Source: Sinorhizobium fredii (lineage in GTDB: Bacteria; Pseudomonadota; Alphaproteobacteria; Rhizobiales; Rhizobiaceae). Taken from it: a stretch of DNA of 64,000 nucleotides. Numbering within the stretch: position 1 is the first letter of the stretch; each line of letters starts with the position of its first letter. Below the pieces are notes generated by a model. It worked only from the letters and a program-made list of their open reading frames with translations, searched no databases and was not told the DNA's origin. Shown here piece after piece: positions 52,650 through 62,105 of the stretch. The DNA lies in NCBI RefSeq assembly GCF_002944405.1, contig NZ_CP024307.1, positions 1,012,501 to 1,076,500 on the forward strand. The letters run 5' to 3'. The position numbers and the translations under genes were made by a program.

Positions 52650-54758
52650 CTACATCCTGCCGGCGACCTTGATGGCGAAAGCGTATTCGAACGCGATTTC
52701 CTCCAGCCGCTGAAAACGGCCCGAGGCGCCGCCATGCCCGGCATCCATGTTGGTCTTCAACAGGATCGGCTCGCTGCCGGTCGTCTTCTCGCGGAGCCTG
52801 GCGACCCATTTCGCCGGCTCCCAATAGGTGACGCGCGGATCGGTCAGGCCGCCGAGCGCCAGGATTGCCGGGTAAGGCTTAGCTTCCACATTGTCGTAGG
52901 GCGAGTAGCCGGCAATGATGTTGTAGAACTCGGCGCTCTCGATCGGATTGCCCCACTCCGGCCATTCCGGCGGCGTCAGCGGCAGCGTGTCGTCCAGCAT
53001 GGTATTCAGGACGTCGACGAAGGGGACTGCCGCGATGATGCCCCGGAATTTCTCCGGTGCCATATTGGCGATTGCGCCCATCAGCATACCGCCCGCCGAG
53101 CCGCCCTCGGCGACGATGTTTGCGTAGGATGTGAACTTCTGCTGATTCAGATGGTCAGCCGCGGCGATGAAGTCCTTGAAAGTGTTGGACTTCTTCGCCA
53201 TTTTTCCGTCTTCGTACCATTGAAAGCCCTTGTCCTTGCCGCCGCGGATATGGGCAATGGCATAGACGAAGCCGCGGTCGACGAGCGACAGGCAATTGGT
53301 GTTGAAGCCGGCCGGGATGGTGATGCCGTAAGCACCATAACCGTAGAGCAGGCACGGCGCCGAACCGTCGAGCGGTGTGTCCTTGCGATAGAGGAGCGTC
53401 AGCGGAACCGACGCACCATCCTCAGCCGGGGCGAAGACGCGGCGCGTGACGTAATCGTCCGGATCGTGGCCGGAGGGCACTTCCTGGGTCTTCAGGAGCG
53501 TGCGCTCGCGCGTCGCCATGTTGTAGTCGAAGAGCTGCGAGGGCGTCGTCATCGACGAATAGGAGAAGCGGATGACGTCGGTGTCGTATTCGGCCGCCCC
53601 CGAGAGCCCCAATGAATAGGCTTCCTCGGCAAAGGCGATCGCATGTTCTTCACCTGTCTTCCGGTCGCGGATGACGATCTCCGGCAGCCCCTCGCGGCGC
53701 TGCAGCCAAACGAGGTGACGGGCATAGGCCATGTGGCTGAGGATCAGCGTACCCGGGCGGTGCGCCACCACCTCACGCCAGTTTTCCTTCTGCGGCGCTT
53801 CCACCGGCGCTTCCATGATCTTGAAATCCTTGGCACCGTCGGCATTGGTGAGGATGTAGAAGACCTCGCCGCCCTCGGTCATGGAATATTCGAGACCGAT
53901 GACGCGTTTCGCCACGATCTGCGGCTCGGCCGTCAGGTTCTTGGTCGAAAGCAGCCGGTATTCGCTCGTCTCATGATCATGGATGTCGATATAGATGAAG
54001 TCGTCGAGCAGCGATCCTCCGACAGACATGAAGAAGCCGGGGTCCGTTTCCTCGTAGACGAGCCGATCCTCGGACTGCGGCGTGCCGACGACGTGGTGGT
54101 AGATTCGCGACGGCCGGTGGTTCTCGTCAAGCACGGTGTAGAAGAAGCTCTGGCCGTCCGGTGCCCAGGCACCGCCGCCGCCGGTATTCTCGACTATGTC
54201 GGCCAGGTCCTCGCCGCTCGAAAGATCGCGCACCTTCAGCGTGAAATATTCCGATCCCTTGTCGTCGTAACCCCAGATGCCGCGGGCATGATCGCTCGAA
54301 TGGTCGAGGCCGGCGATGCGGAAGTAAGCCTTGCCCTCAGCTTCCTTGTCGCCGTCGAGCAGCACCTGGCGGATCGTCTCGTCGCCCGCCGCTCCGTCGC
54401 GCGGGATGCGAAAATAGCGCGGATGCTCGCCGCCCTTCACATAGAACGTGCCATAGGCAAAGGCGCCGTCCTTCATCGGTACGGAGGAATCGTCCTCCTT
54501 GATGCGGCCGCGCATTTCGGCAAACAGCGCCTTCTGCAGATCCTTGGTGTCCGCCATCGCGGCGTTCATGTAGTCATTTTCCGCCTCGAGGTGCCGGCGA
54601 ATTTCCGGATCGAGGGTCGACGGGTTCTTGAACATAGCCTGCCAGTTGTCGGCCCTCAGCCAGGCGTAGTCATCGGTCCGGCTGATGCCGTGGCGCGTAT
54701 CCGTGAGCGGCTTCTTACGAGCGACGGGCGCGGCGGGCAGGTTTCTGAAAACGGACAA
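52650..54758 (-). CDS. ptrB: Oligopeptidase B (S9 family serine peptidase)
   Basis: 702 residues. An N-terminal beta-propeller is followed by the alpha/beta-hydrolase domain with the catalytic triad: Ser in GGSAGG (about residue 550), Asp in GGLTDPRV (about 634) and His in DAGHGG (about 671). It cleaves short peptides after Arg or Lys in the cytoplasm. The start is TTG at 54756-54758, supported by GGAGAGACCC and by no better ATG nearby. Followed by the DUF1697 gene. Confidence 0.94.
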   Translation of the reverse strand: MSVFRNLPAAPVARKKPLTDTRHGISRTDDYAWLRADNWQAMFKNPSTLDPEIRRHLEAENDYMNAAMADTKDLQKALFAEMRGRIKEDDSSVPMKDGAFAYGTFYVKGGEHPRYFRIPRDGAAGDETIRQVLLDGDKEAEGKAYFRIAGLDHSSDHARGIWGYDDKGSEYFTLKVRDLSSGEDLADIVENTGGGGAWAPDGQSFFYTVLDENHRPSRIYHHVVGTPQSEDRLVYEETDPGFFMSVGGSLLDDFIYIDIHDHETSEYRLLSTKNLTAEPQIVAKRVIGLEYSMTEGGEVFYILTNADGAKDFKIMEAPVEAPQKENWREVVAHRPGTLILSHMAYARHLVWLQRREGLPEIVIRDRKTGEEHAIAFAEEAYSLGLSGAAEYDTDVIRFSYSSMTTPSQLFDYNMATRERTLLKTQEVPSGHDPDDYVTRRVFAPAEDGASVPLTLLYRKDTPLDGSAPCLLYGYGAYGITIPAGFNTNCLSLVDRGFVYAIAHIRGGKDKGFQWYEDGKMAKKSNTFKDFIAAADHLNQQKFTSYANIVAEGGSAGGMLMGAIANMAPEKFRGIIAAVPFVDVLNTMLDDTLPLTPPEWPEWGNPIESAEFYNIIAGYSPYDNVEAKPYPAILALGGLTDPRVTYWEPAKWVARLREKTTGSEPILLKTNMDAGHGGASGRFQRLEEIAFEYAFAIKVAGRM

Positions 54759-54874
54759 GGGTCTCTCCGGGATCTCTTCGGTGGGAGATCATGAGATAGA
54801 GAGCGTCCGGGCGGCGATCAAGCGGAAAGCGCCACCGGGCGCCGGCGGACAGAGCGACGGATTGCCAGCTAAGC

Positions 54875-55762
54875 TCAGGCTGCCGAAGCCGCGAGATTGA
54901 GGCCGATGCCCCACGGATCGGTGAGATGATGGATGCCGCCTTCCTCGCGCACGGGGATCTGGAGCTCGTCGAGCTTGCGAATTGCCGTCGCGAGCCTGTC
55001 GGTGTCCCGAAAGCGGATCGTGTAGTCTGAGAGACCGGTCATCTTGGCCTGGCGTTTCGCCGCTCCTCGCGAATTCCAGATATTCGCGGCCACGTGATGA
55101 TGATATTTGCCAGTAGCGAAAAAGCTTGCTCCCGGATAGCGCGCCATCAGATCGAGGCCGAGGACGTCGCGGAAGAAGGCATCCGCCTGTGGAATGGCGG
55201 AGACCTGCAGATGAATGTGGCCGATCACGGTGCCGTCGGCAAGGCCGCTCCAAGCTTCCTCCGGCGTCTCGTCATAGAGCGACTGCAGGTCGAGCGGCAA
55301 GGTGTTCATCGCCACCGTACCGTCCACCTCGTAGCGCCATTCGCTGCGCGCCCGATCGCGATAAACCTCGATGCCGTTGCCCTCCGGGTCGGCGAGATAG
55401 ATCGCTTCGCTGACGAGGTGGTCGGAGGCGCCCTGGAGGCGAACGCCGTTGTTCGCCGCGTGGGCAAGCCAGCGTCCCAGCTCCCGGCGATCGGGCACCA
55501 GGAACGCCGTGTGGAACAGACCGGGCGCGCTGCGCGGTGCCCTTGTCGCTTGCGCATCGGTTGTCAGCGTCAACAGAGGCCTTCCGGCGACCCCGAGCGT
55601 CTCGCCGCTGGCGCTCGCTTCGATCGAAGCGAGACCGAGCACTTTTTGATACCAGCTCGACACCATTGGCAGGTCCTGAACGACGAGATGCGCCCGGTCG
55701 ACATAGGCGGGCATCGCCACCGCGTGGTCGGCGGGAAGGTTGGTCACGAGCTGCGATTTCAT
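54875..55762 (-). CDS. VOC-family protein, catechol 2,3-dioxygenase-like (CatE type)
   Basis: 295 residues with two VOC modules. The N-terminal module starts RAHLVVQDLPMVSSWYQKVLGL and ends LADPEGNGIEVYRDR; the C-terminal one starts GHIHLQVSAIPQADAFFRDVLGLDL and includes YHHHVAANIWNSRG. His in GHIHL, His in YHHHVAANIW and Glu near the end could bind iron or manganese. The pattern matches Bacillus CatE-type ring-cleavage dioxygenases; the substrate is unknown. AAGGAAAAGACG precedes the ATG. Confidence 0.87.
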   Translation of the reverse strand: MKSQLVTNLPADHAVAMPAYVDRAHLVVQDLPMVSSWYQKVLGLASIEASASGETLGVAGRPLLTLTTDAQATRAPRSAPGLFHTAFLVPDRRELGRWLAHAANNGVRLQGASDHLVSEAIYLADPEGNGIEVYRDRARSEWRYEVDGTVAMNTLPLDLQSLYDETPEEAWSGLADGTVIGHIHLQVSAIPQADAFFRDVLGLDLMARYPGASFFATGKYHHHVAANIWNSRGAAKRQAKMTGLSDYTIRFRDTDRLATAIRKLDELQIPVREEGGIHHLTDPWGIGLNLAASAA

Positions 55763-56113
55763 CGTCTTTTCCTTGAGCTACGCCTTTCGGGAGGCGCTCC
55801 GGGCTGCCGGGGCGCCGGAACCGTAGCCCAATATGAGCACGTGAAGGCGTTCGGGAAAGCCATTATATTACTTGATGTTGTGTTCGACGAACGTTGACGG
55901 TCGCGGCTGTCGCGCTACCTCATCATAGATGGTGCGAGCGCGGGAGCGGTGGCCGATTGATCTCGATCATGGTCGGAGTCGCCGCCTCCGCTCAATTCGA
56001 TCTGCATGGCGGGAAAAGGCGGAAGAAAGTTACGCCGGAGTGCCGCCCTCGGATCCGAAGAATCGCCCGATTTCCAGCCGGCGACCGGAACGCAACAGAA
56101 GGAGCGTATCTGT
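55763..56113. other. Intergenic region with FNR/FixK-like box
   Basis: About 350 bp between the divergent CatE-like and universal stress genes. The only notable signal is a TTGAT-N4-ATCAT box at 55957-55970. I see no small gene or repeat. Confidence 0.4.
55957..55970. promoter_or_regulatory. Putative FNR/FixK box
   Basis: TTGATCTCGATCAT matches the anaerobox consensus TTGAT-N4-ATCAA at nine of ten positions. It lies 144 bp before the universal stress gene. FixK or FnrN proteins control many universal stress genes in rhizobia under low oxygen. Whether the site is used is inference. Confidence 0.4.
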
Positions 56114-56536
56114 ATGTACAGGAAGATTATCGTCCCGATCGCGATGGATCAGCTCGAACACGGTGAATCCGTTCTCGGCATCGCCGAAAAGCTGATCGAT
56201 GAGGGTGGAGAGATCATCCTCCTCAACGTCGTCGAGGACCTCAACGCCTACGCTCAAGGCTACATGATCGTCGATTTCCCGCTCGAGATGATCGAGGAAT
56301 CGCGCAAGCATGCGGTCAAGACGCTCGACGCGCTGAAGACCAAGCATGGCATCAAGGGACGGATCGAGATCCGCACCGGCGGGGCGGCCGGCACCATCAA
56401 TGCGCTCGCCAAGGAAGAGAACGCGGACCTGGTGATCATTGCGTCGCACCGTCCGGGGCTGATCGACTATTTCATCGGATCGACCGCCAGCCGCGTCGTC
56501 AGCCACTGCCCCTGCGCCGTTCTCGTCGACCGCTAA
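56114..56536 (+). CDS. Universal stress protein (UspA family)
   Basis: 140 residues from the ATG at 56114-56116 (AAGGAGCGTATCTGT upstream). A single Usp domain: MYRKIIVPIAMDQLEHGESVL at the N-terminus, and ADLVIIASHRPGLIDYFIGSTASRVVSHCPCAVLVDR, which carries the ATP-binding Gly/Ser pattern. It is cytoplasmic and usually induced by starvation or low oxygen. It precedes the DksA-like gene by 53 bp on the same strand. Confidence 0.92.
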   Translation: MYRKIIVPIAMDQLEHGESVLGIAEKLIDEGGEIILLNVVEDLNAYAQGYMIVDFPLEMIEESRKHAVKTLDALKTKHGIKGRIEIRTGGAAGTINALAKEENADLVIIASHRPGLIDYFIGSTASRVVSHCPCAVLVDR

Positions 56537-56589
56537 TCAACAAGAAGAATGCGGTGCGGCCATGCCGCGCCGCGACCCAAGGGAGCCCC

Positions 56590-56937
56590 ATGATGGACAA
56601 ATACGCGCTTGATGATTTCCGCGACAAGCTTCTGCGCCGCAAGGACGAGCTCTACGGCCGTCTGGTGAAGATCGAGGAAGATCTGGACCAGCCGATGAAT
56701 GCCGACGTGCCGGATCGCGTCACAGAACGGGAAAACGATGAAGTGCTCGAAGGGCTGGGGCTCGCCGGCCAGGGCGAGATCCGCGCCATCGATGCGGCGC
56801 TCGACCGGATCGCGGCCGGAACCTACGGAATCTGCACCCGCTGCGGAGACCCGATTTCTCAGGAGAGATTGCATGCGGTGCCCCACGCTCCGCTCTGCCA
56901 GACTTGCGCCGCCGAAGTCGCCTCGCGCACGCGATGA
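56590..56937 (+). CDS. TraR/DksA family zinc-finger protein
   Basis: 115 residues from the ATG at 56590-56592 (GGGAGCCCC upstream; a second ATG follows directly). An N-terminal helical hairpin (DDFRDKLLRRKDELYGRLVKIEEDL) is followed by the four-Cys zinc finger CTRC (82, 85) and CQTC (103, 106). The DKxxDxA tip of true DksA is not seen, so it is a short TraR/YocK-like relative rather than the housekeeping DksA. It may bind RNA polymerase. Probably cotranscribed with the universal stress gene. Confidence 0.9.
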   Translation: MMDKYALDDFRDKLLRRKDELYGRLVKIEEDLDQPMNADVPDRVTERENDEVLEGLGLAGQGEIRAIDAALDRIAAGTYGICTRCGDPISQERLHAVPHAPLCQTCAAEVASRTR

Positions 56938-57286
56938 GGGCGGCGCATTGCCGCCGCCCGAGCGGGCTTTGATACTCCCGTGCCCCCGGACCTACCCGAC
57001 GAACAGGGCGCGCCGTGGCCTCGGCGCGGATCCAATCCAACATGCAGTGTCGCGATCAGCCTTGCCACGCGACGCGGTCGCGGGGCGCCTTTCGACTGTT
57101 GTAATGCGTTGCGGAATTTGATCCTTTCGCCCCAAACAGGCGCTTTGCCGTCAAAGAACTCTGTGGCACGATAAATCGATCCGTCGGAAGGGGCCACGGT
57201 GTTGGGGCGAGTCTGTTCGACCAGATCACTGCGGTTCGGGGACACGGTGCCGATGTCGGAATCGATGCGGGATCTGGAGGGGCCGC
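56938..57286. other. Intergenic region without recognised content
   Basis: About 350 bp between the DksA-like and hemolysin III genes. I find no convincing gene, repeat or hairpin with T-run. It must hold the promoter of the downstream gene. Confidence 0.4.
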
Positions 57287-57949
57287 GTGGATATCAGCGA
57301 GTTTAAATGGACCTATGACCGGTCGGAGCTGATTGCCGACGGAATTGTTCACGGCATCGGCCTTTGTGCCGCGCTCGTCGGCGTCACAGCCCTCATATTC
57401 TATGCGACGGTCTGGAGCACCTCAGGACAGCTTGCCGCTGCGTGGATCTACGGTGCGGGCCTGATCCTCACCCTGTCGGTGTCGTTTCTTTACAATCTCT
57501 ATCCCATTTGCCGGACGAAGTGGTTGCTGCGCCGCCTGGACCATTCGGCCATTTTCGTGCTGATCGCCGCAACCTATACGCCCTTTCTCCAGCGCGGTTG
57601 GGATGATCCGTTCCTGTTTTGGATGCTCATCGGCATATGGGCCGTCGCACTTCTCGGCATCTCGATCAAATGCCTGCTGCCGGGACGGTTCGATCGGCTG
57701 GCGATCTTTCTCTATCTCGCCATGGGCTGGGGCGGCGTTCTTGCCGCCAAGTCGCTTTTCGCAGCCCTCACTGCGACGACGCTAGTTCTGGTCCTAATTG
57801 GCGGCATCATCTATTCGATCGGTATCATCTTCCATGTCTGGGAGCGGCTTCGCTTTCAGAACGCCATCTGGCACGGCTTCGTGGTCGCCGGATCGGCCGT
57901 TCACTATTCCGCCGTCCTCAACTGCATCAGCGCTTCAGCCGTCGCCTGA
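57287..57949 (+). CDS. Hemolysin III family (PAQR-like) membrane protein
   Basis: 220 residues with about seven membrane segments and the family motifs ELIADGIVHGIG, RRLDHSAIFVLIAATYTPF and HVWERLRFQNAIWHGFVVAGSAVHY. Ser, Asp and His residues in these motifs form the metal-hydrolase-like core of PAQR proteins. Members are often called YqfA or hemolysin III, but the physiological role is uncertain. The GTG start at 57287-57289 follows GGAGGGGCCGC. The stop directly abuts the stop of the convergent gene at 57950. Confidence 0.92.
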   Translation: MDISEFKWTYDRSELIADGIVHGIGLCAALVGVTALIFYATVWSTSGQLAAAWIYGAGLILTLSVSFLYNLYPICRTKWLLRRLDHSAIFVLIAATYTPFLQRGWDDPFLFWMLIGIWAVALLGISIKCLLPGRFDRLAIFLYLAMGWGGVLAAKSLFAALTATTLVLVLIGGIIYSIGIIFHVWERLRFQNAIWHGFVVAGSAVHYSAVLNCISASAVA

Positions 57950-58444
57950 TCACTCCGGAGGCCGGCAATCGTCCGAGGGACGCAATGCCGACGCCATCCG
58001 CGAGATGACGCCATCGAAGCTTGTCAGCTTCGATTTGCGATATTGCAGCCGGAAATAGGCGGCGCTGCCGTCGCAGAGCGCGATCGCCCGTGTGTAAAAG
58101 ACCTCTCGGCCTCGAGCGCCGGAGAAGCTCGCCCAGGCGGGCGTGACGCGCGAGTAGAGGATTCTCCAATCGTCGTCTTTCTCGTAGCCGATCCGGTCGG
58201 TGACGTCGGTCTCGAAATCGCCGGCCGGCGGGTGCGTGCCGAACACGATCAGCGTCGCGCCATTGTCGTCGGCATGAAAACTCGCGCCGTCGTTGTTGTC
58301 GGCCTGCTGGTGCATCTCGAAACCCGGCGGAATCTCCACCGTGTAGCCAAAACGGGGGTTGGAATAGGGATGCCAATCGTCCTGCGCGGCAGCGGGCAGG
58401 GCGGGCCCAAAGAGGAGAGCGAATGCATATATGACGCGGCGCAT
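57950..58444 (-). CDS. Exported protein of unknown function
   Basis: 164 residues from the ATG at 58442-58444 (MRRVIYAFALLFGPALPAAAQ, a clear Sec signal cleaved after AAA); a longer frame to 58492 only adds a basic leader. The mature part, DDWHPYSNPRFGYTVEIPPGFEM, then YSRVTPAWASFSGARGREVFYTRAIALCDGSAAYFRLQY, is a beta-rich domain with two Cys that may pair. I do not recognise the family. Tail-to-tail with the hemolysin III gene, with no gap. Confidence 0.78.
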   Translation of the reverse strand: MRRVIYAFALLFGPALPAAAQDDWHPYSNPRFGYTVEIPPGFEMHQQADNNDGASFHADDNGATLIVFGTHPPAGDFETDVTDRIGYEKDDDWRILYSRVTPAWASFSGARGREVFYTRAIALCDGSAAYFRLQYRKSKLTSFDGVISRMASALRPSDDCRPPE

Positions 58445-58937
58445 GCGCAGAGCATTCCTTCGGTTATTTACCTGCCGCTTTGCCTTCTGCACGTGTCGTT
58501 AAATCGTAGCCGATTTAGGACAAAACATGCGGCATTTCAAAATCCTATAGCGACATTGCGCGTCTCATAAGACGCGCGGCGCTGTAGGAGAGTGGCGCTT
58601 TTCGCTGGACGCGTAAAGGGCTCTTGCGGGTCGGAGGCAGCCGCATTGGCCTTTCCCGGCCGCTCCGGATTACCACGTATTCGATAGTCCCGCCGCCACT
58701 CCTTATCTGTTCCCCGCGGAACATGACCACGCAGCCCCTGTGGGAACAGTGAACCGCAGCCGCGTGCTGTCGGCCGGCGTAGATGCGCGGTGCTTGGCAG
58801 AGGCTTTGCTGCCTTTGCACAGTATAACCGTCCACTTGACTGAGCTTCCAACCGATTTCTCTTGAGACGAGCCAGCCCTTCTTCTATGTCCGGTATCAAT
58901 TGACCAGATGATCAACGGCGAAGGAGCACGCCAAGCG
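58445..58937. other. Intergenic region upstream of the mrp operon
   Basis: About 490 bp. The first 150 bp hold RIME-like copy C (58485-58587). The remaining 350 bp contain no gene I can support and should carry the mrp promoter. No clear promoter hexamers were found. Confidence 0.45.
58485..58587 (+). repeat. RIME-like intergenic element, copy C
   Basis: It aligns with copy A: CTGCACGTG start, TTAAATCG-tag-CCGATTTA palindrome, ACATGCGGCATTTCAAAAT spacer, then CTATAGCG and CGCTGTAG arms around GCGCGTCT-cat-AAGACGCGC. The second palindrome is better preserved here than in copies A and B. Confidence 0.7.
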
Positions 58938-61307
58938 ATGGAAGTCACGGCACTAACATTTCTGGCGCTCGGCCTTCCCTTCGCTGCGGCCCTTGTCGCA
59001 CCCGGCCTGACCAGGCTCCTCGGGCACAATGCCGCCTGGGTCCTGGCCCTTGCTCCCGCGGCAATCTTTTTGCATTTCCTGCGCTTCCTTCCGGACGTCG
59101 CGAGCGGCGAAATCGTGACAGGCGGCTATGCGTGGATACCGTCTTTCAATGTCAGCTTTTCCTGGCTGATCGACGGTTTGTCGCTGACCTTCATGCTGCT
59201 GATTTCCGGTATCGGAGCGCTCATCGTTCTCTATTCGGGCGGCTATTTGAAAGGGCACCCGCAACAGGGCCGTTTCTTCGCCTTCATCCTCCTGTTCATG
59301 GGATCGATGCAGGGACTCGTCGTCTCCGACAGTTTCCTGATGCTGTTCGTCTTCTGGGAATTGACGTCGATTACCTCCTTCCTGCTGATCGGCTTCGACC
59401 ACGCCCGCGAGGCCACGCGCCGCGCCGCGCTGCAGGCGCTGGTCGTCACCGGCGGAGGCGGTCTTCTGCTGCTCGCCGGGCTGCTGATCCTTTGGAACGT
59501 CAGCGGCGTTGCGCAGCTTTCGCTGCTGCTTTCCTTCGGCTCCGAGGTGAAGGAGAGCCCCTTTTATCTCGCTGCACTGCTGTTGGTCCTCGGCGGTGCC
59601 TTCACCAAATCGGCCCAGTTTCCATTTCACTTCTGGCTGCCGAATGCGATGGAGGCGCCGACACCGGTTTCCGCCTATTTGCATTCGGCGACGATGGTGA
59701 AGGCAGGCGTCTATCTGTTGATGCGTCTCAATCCAGTCCTCGGCGGAACACCGGAATGGCAGCTCCTTCTGCCGCTCTTCGGTGTGACGACGCTGGTGAT
59801 CGGCGCGGCGCTCGCGGTGCGCCAGACCGATATGAAGCTGATGCTGGCCTATACCACGGTGGCCTCGCTCGGTCTGCTGGTGATGTCGATCGGGCTCGGC
59901 TCGCCCCGCGCGATCGAGGCGGCCGCGCTCTATCTCGTGGCACACGCGCTCTTCAAGGGCGCCCTGTTCATGGTGGCCGGCATCCTCGATCATGAAACCG
60001 GATTGCGCGACTTCACGAAGCTCGGCGGCCTGCGTTCGGTCATGCCGCTCACCTTTGCCATTGCCCTTGCCGCTGCGCTCTCCATGGGTGGCCTGCCGCC
60101 CTTTTTCGGATTCCTCGCCAAGGAGGAGCTCTATTCCGCCTTCTCCGCGCCGAATTTGCGCTCCGCGCTCTTTGCGATACTGGCTGTCCTCGGCAACGCC
60201 CTGATGTTTGCCGTAGCCTTCGCTGTCGTCCTGAAGCCTTTCCTGGGACCGCGCGTGAACACGCCGAAGCATGCCCATGAGGCGCCGCCGCTACTATGGA
60301 TAGGCCCGGCCGTTCTCGCACTCAAGGGGCTCTCCATCGCGCTCCTGTCGGGTCTCGCCCATCGGTTCGTCTCATCGCCCACCGCCTCGGCGATCGCCGG
60401 CGAGCCAAGGACGGTCGACATATCGCTCGTGCCGCATCTTGGTCTGCCGCTCGTGCTTTCGGCCTTGACGGTGGCGCTCGGCGTCGCCTTCTACCTCAAT
60501 CTCGCCCGCTTGCGCGCCGCGATGGCGGCGATCCTCGTCGACATCGGCTGGGGGCCCGATCGGGGCTTCGACCAATTCATGCGTGGTCTCGTGCGCCTTG
60601 CCGTCGCCGTCACTCGGCGCCTGCAGGGCGGCCGCCTCGACGTCTATATGACCGCCACCTTCTCGCTGGTTGCGGTCATTCTCTTGGCAATGCCGCTGCG
60701 ATACGGTGAGTTCCCGCGCGCCCCGTTCTTCTCCGCGGACGTTCCGCTGCACGAGCTTGCGATCATCGCGATCGCCGTCGGCGGTCTCTTCGCCGTCGTG
60801 GTTGCTTCCGACCGCCTCACCGCGATCGTCTCGCTCGGCATTCAAGGCTTCGCAGTCGCCGTCATCTACCTGCTCTATGGGGCGCCGGACCTGTCTTTCA
60901 CCCAATTCATGGTCGAAACGCTGTCGGTCGTCGTGTTGGCGCTGGTGATGACCCGGCTGCGGCTCTCGCCTGCCGACCATCGGCCACTCCCCGAGAAAGC
61001 GCGCGACGCGACGATCGCGCTTGCCTGCGGCCTCGGCTTCGCCCTGTTTCTGCTGCGGGCCACGGCCGTACCCTTCGACCGGTCGCTCACGGACTTCTTC
61101 AACCTCTATTCGAAGTCGGTTGCGCACGGGGCGAATGTCGTCAACGTCATTATCGTCGATTTCCGCGGCACCGACACGCTCGGGGAAATTGCCGTGGTGA
61201 TGATTACCGGCCTTGCGATCCTGGCGCTCGTGCGGCTGAGGGCCGGTTCGCTGAAGCGCGCCGTCGTCGCGGAGGCCGATGAGACGGCGGTGGAGGAACG
61301 GGCATGA
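58938..61307 (+). CDS. mrpA: Na+(K+)/H+ antiporter subunit A (Mrp/Pha/Mnh)
   Basis: 789 residues from the ATG at 58938-58940 (AAGGAG eleven bases upstream); an ATG at 58908 would add ten residues. The NuoL-like region (first ~480) has the proton-channel motifs [29 protein letters not shown] and [32 protein letters not shown]-terminal region with further membrane helices includes [21 protein letters not shown], as in MrpA with its MbhD/MbhE part. There is no fused MrpB domain, since mrpB follows as its own gene. First gene of mrpA-B-C-D-E, overlapping mrpB by 4 bp. Confidence 0.94.
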   Translation: MEVTALTFLALGLPFAAALVAPGLTRLLGHNAAWVLALAPAAIFLHFLRFLPDVASGEIVTGGYAWIPSFNVSFSWLIDGLSLTFMLLISGIGALIVLYSGGYLKGHPQQGRFFAFILLFMGSMQGLVVSDSFLMLFVFWELTSITSFLLIGFDHAREATRRAALQALVVTGGGGLLLLAGLLILWNVSGVAQLSLLLSFGSEVKESPFYLAALLLVLGGAFTKSAQFPFHFWLPNAMEAPTPVSAYLHSATMVKAGVYLLMRLNPVLGGTPEWQLLLPLFGVTTLVIGAALAVRQTDMKLMLAYTTVASLGLLVMSIGLGSPRAIEAAALYLVAHALFKGALFMVAGILDHETGLRDFTKLGGLRSVMPLTFAIALAAALSMGGLPPFFGFLAKEELYSAFSAPNLRSALFAILAVLGNALMFAVAFAVVLKPFLGPRVNTPKHAHEAPPLLWIGPAVLALKGLSIALLSGLAHRFVSSPTASAIAGEPRTVDISLVPHLGLPLVLSALTVALGVAFYLNLARLRAAMAAILVDIGWGPDRGFDQFMRGLVRLAVAVTRRLQGGRLDVYMTATFSLVAVILLAMPLRYGEFPRAPFFSADVPLHELAIIAIAVGGLFAVVVASDRLTAIVSLGIQGFAVAVIYLLYGAPDLSFTQFMVETLSVVVLALVMTRLRLSPADHRPLPEKARDATIALACGLGFALFLLRATAVPFDRSLTDFFNLYSKSVAHGANVVNVIIVDFRGTDTLGEIAVVMITGLAILALVRLRAGSLKRAVVAEADETAVEERA

Positions 61308-61723
61308 AGTCGGTGATCTTCCGCACGCTCGCCCCGGTCCTGACGAGCTTGATGATGCTCTTTTCCATCTTCGTGCTGCTGCGCGGCCACAACGAGCCGG
61401 GCGGCGGTTTCATCGGCGGTTTAATCGCCGTTTCGGCCTTGGCGATCTATGGCATGGCGCACGGTGTCGAGACGGTCAGGCGGGCCATCTTCTTCCACCC
61501 GATGGCAATCGCCGGGGCCGGGCTCCTCGCTGCCACCTCTGCCGGCCTGATCGCGATCTTCGCAGGCGTCCCGTTCATGACCGGACTTTGGATCTATCCG
61601 GCCGTTTTCGGCCTCGAGGTCCCGCTTTCGACCGTGCTGCTCTTCGACAGCGGCGTTTACCTGGTCGTCGTGGGCGCCATCAGTTCGATCGCGCTGTCGC
61701 TCGAAGAGCGGGGAGGGGAGTGA
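61304..61723 (+). CDS. mrpB: Na+(K+)/H+ antiporter subunit B
   Basis: 139 residues with four membrane segments, the MnhB domain: [40 protein letters not shown] at the start (in two parts) and [21 protein letters not shown] later. The [12 protein letters not shown] motif is diagnostic. The start overlaps mrpA (ATGA) and the stop overlaps mrpC (TGATG), so translation is coupled. Part of the multi-subunit cation/proton antiporter in the inner membrane. Confidence 0.94.
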   Translation: MKSVIFRTLAPVLTSLMMLFSIFVLLRGHNEPGGGFIGGLIAVSALAIYGMAHGVETVRRAIFFHPMAIAGAGLLAATSAGLIAIFAGVPFMTGLWIYPAVFGLEVPLSTVLLFDSGVYLVVVGAISSIALSLEERGGE

Positions 61724-62100
61724 TGGAGGCTTGGTTTGCCTTACTGGTCGGCGTCTTCTTCACTGTTGCCGTCTACCTGATGCTCTCGAAATTCATCATC
61801 CGCGTGCTCTTGGGTGTCGCAGTGCTCGGCAATGCGGTGAATTTGCTGATCTTCACCGGAGGTCGGCTGACGCGGGAGGTGCCGCCGATCATACCCGAAG
61901 GGGCCAAGTCGCTGGCTGCGCCGGCGGCCAACGCGCTTCCCCAGGCGTTGATCCTGACGGCGATCGTCATTTCCTTTTCCTTCTTCGCCTTCCTGCTCGT
62001 CCTCTCCTGGCGCGCCTATAGCGACCTTGCGACCGACAACACGGACGAAATGCGCGTTGCCGAACCGGCGGACGAGCCGCTCCCTCCGCTTGGATACTGA
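61723..62100 (+). CDS. mrpC: Na+(K+)/H+ antiporter subunit C
   Basis: 125 residues, a NuoK-like protein with three membrane segments: FALLVGVFFTVAVYLMLS, RVLLGVAVLGNAVNLLIFTGG and ALPQALILTAIVISFSFFAFLLVL. The motif GNAVNLLIFTGG and the Gln-Ala-Leu-Ile-Leu-Thr stretch are typical of MrpC. Its start overlaps mrpB and it ends five bases before mrpD. The polar C-terminal tail (DEMRVAEPADEPLPPLGY) is cytoplasmic or periplasmic. Confidence 0.94.
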   Translation: MEAWFALLVGVFFTVAVYLMLSKFIIRVLLGVAVLGNAVNLLIFTGGRLTREVPPIIPEGAKSLAAPAANALPQALILTAIVISFSFFAFLLVLSWRAYSDLATDNTDEMRVAEPADEPLPPLGY

Positions 62101-62105
62101 CCCGC

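Noticed and set aside
58537..58899. Minus-strand open frames of 96 and 120 codons upstream of mrpA
   Set aside because: They begin or end inside the RIME-like element, have no Shine-Dalgarno sequence and show no domain.
58953..60278. 441-codon open frame antisense to mrpA
   Set aside because: The Gln/Arg/Glu-rich product mirrors membrane-helix codons and has no independent support.
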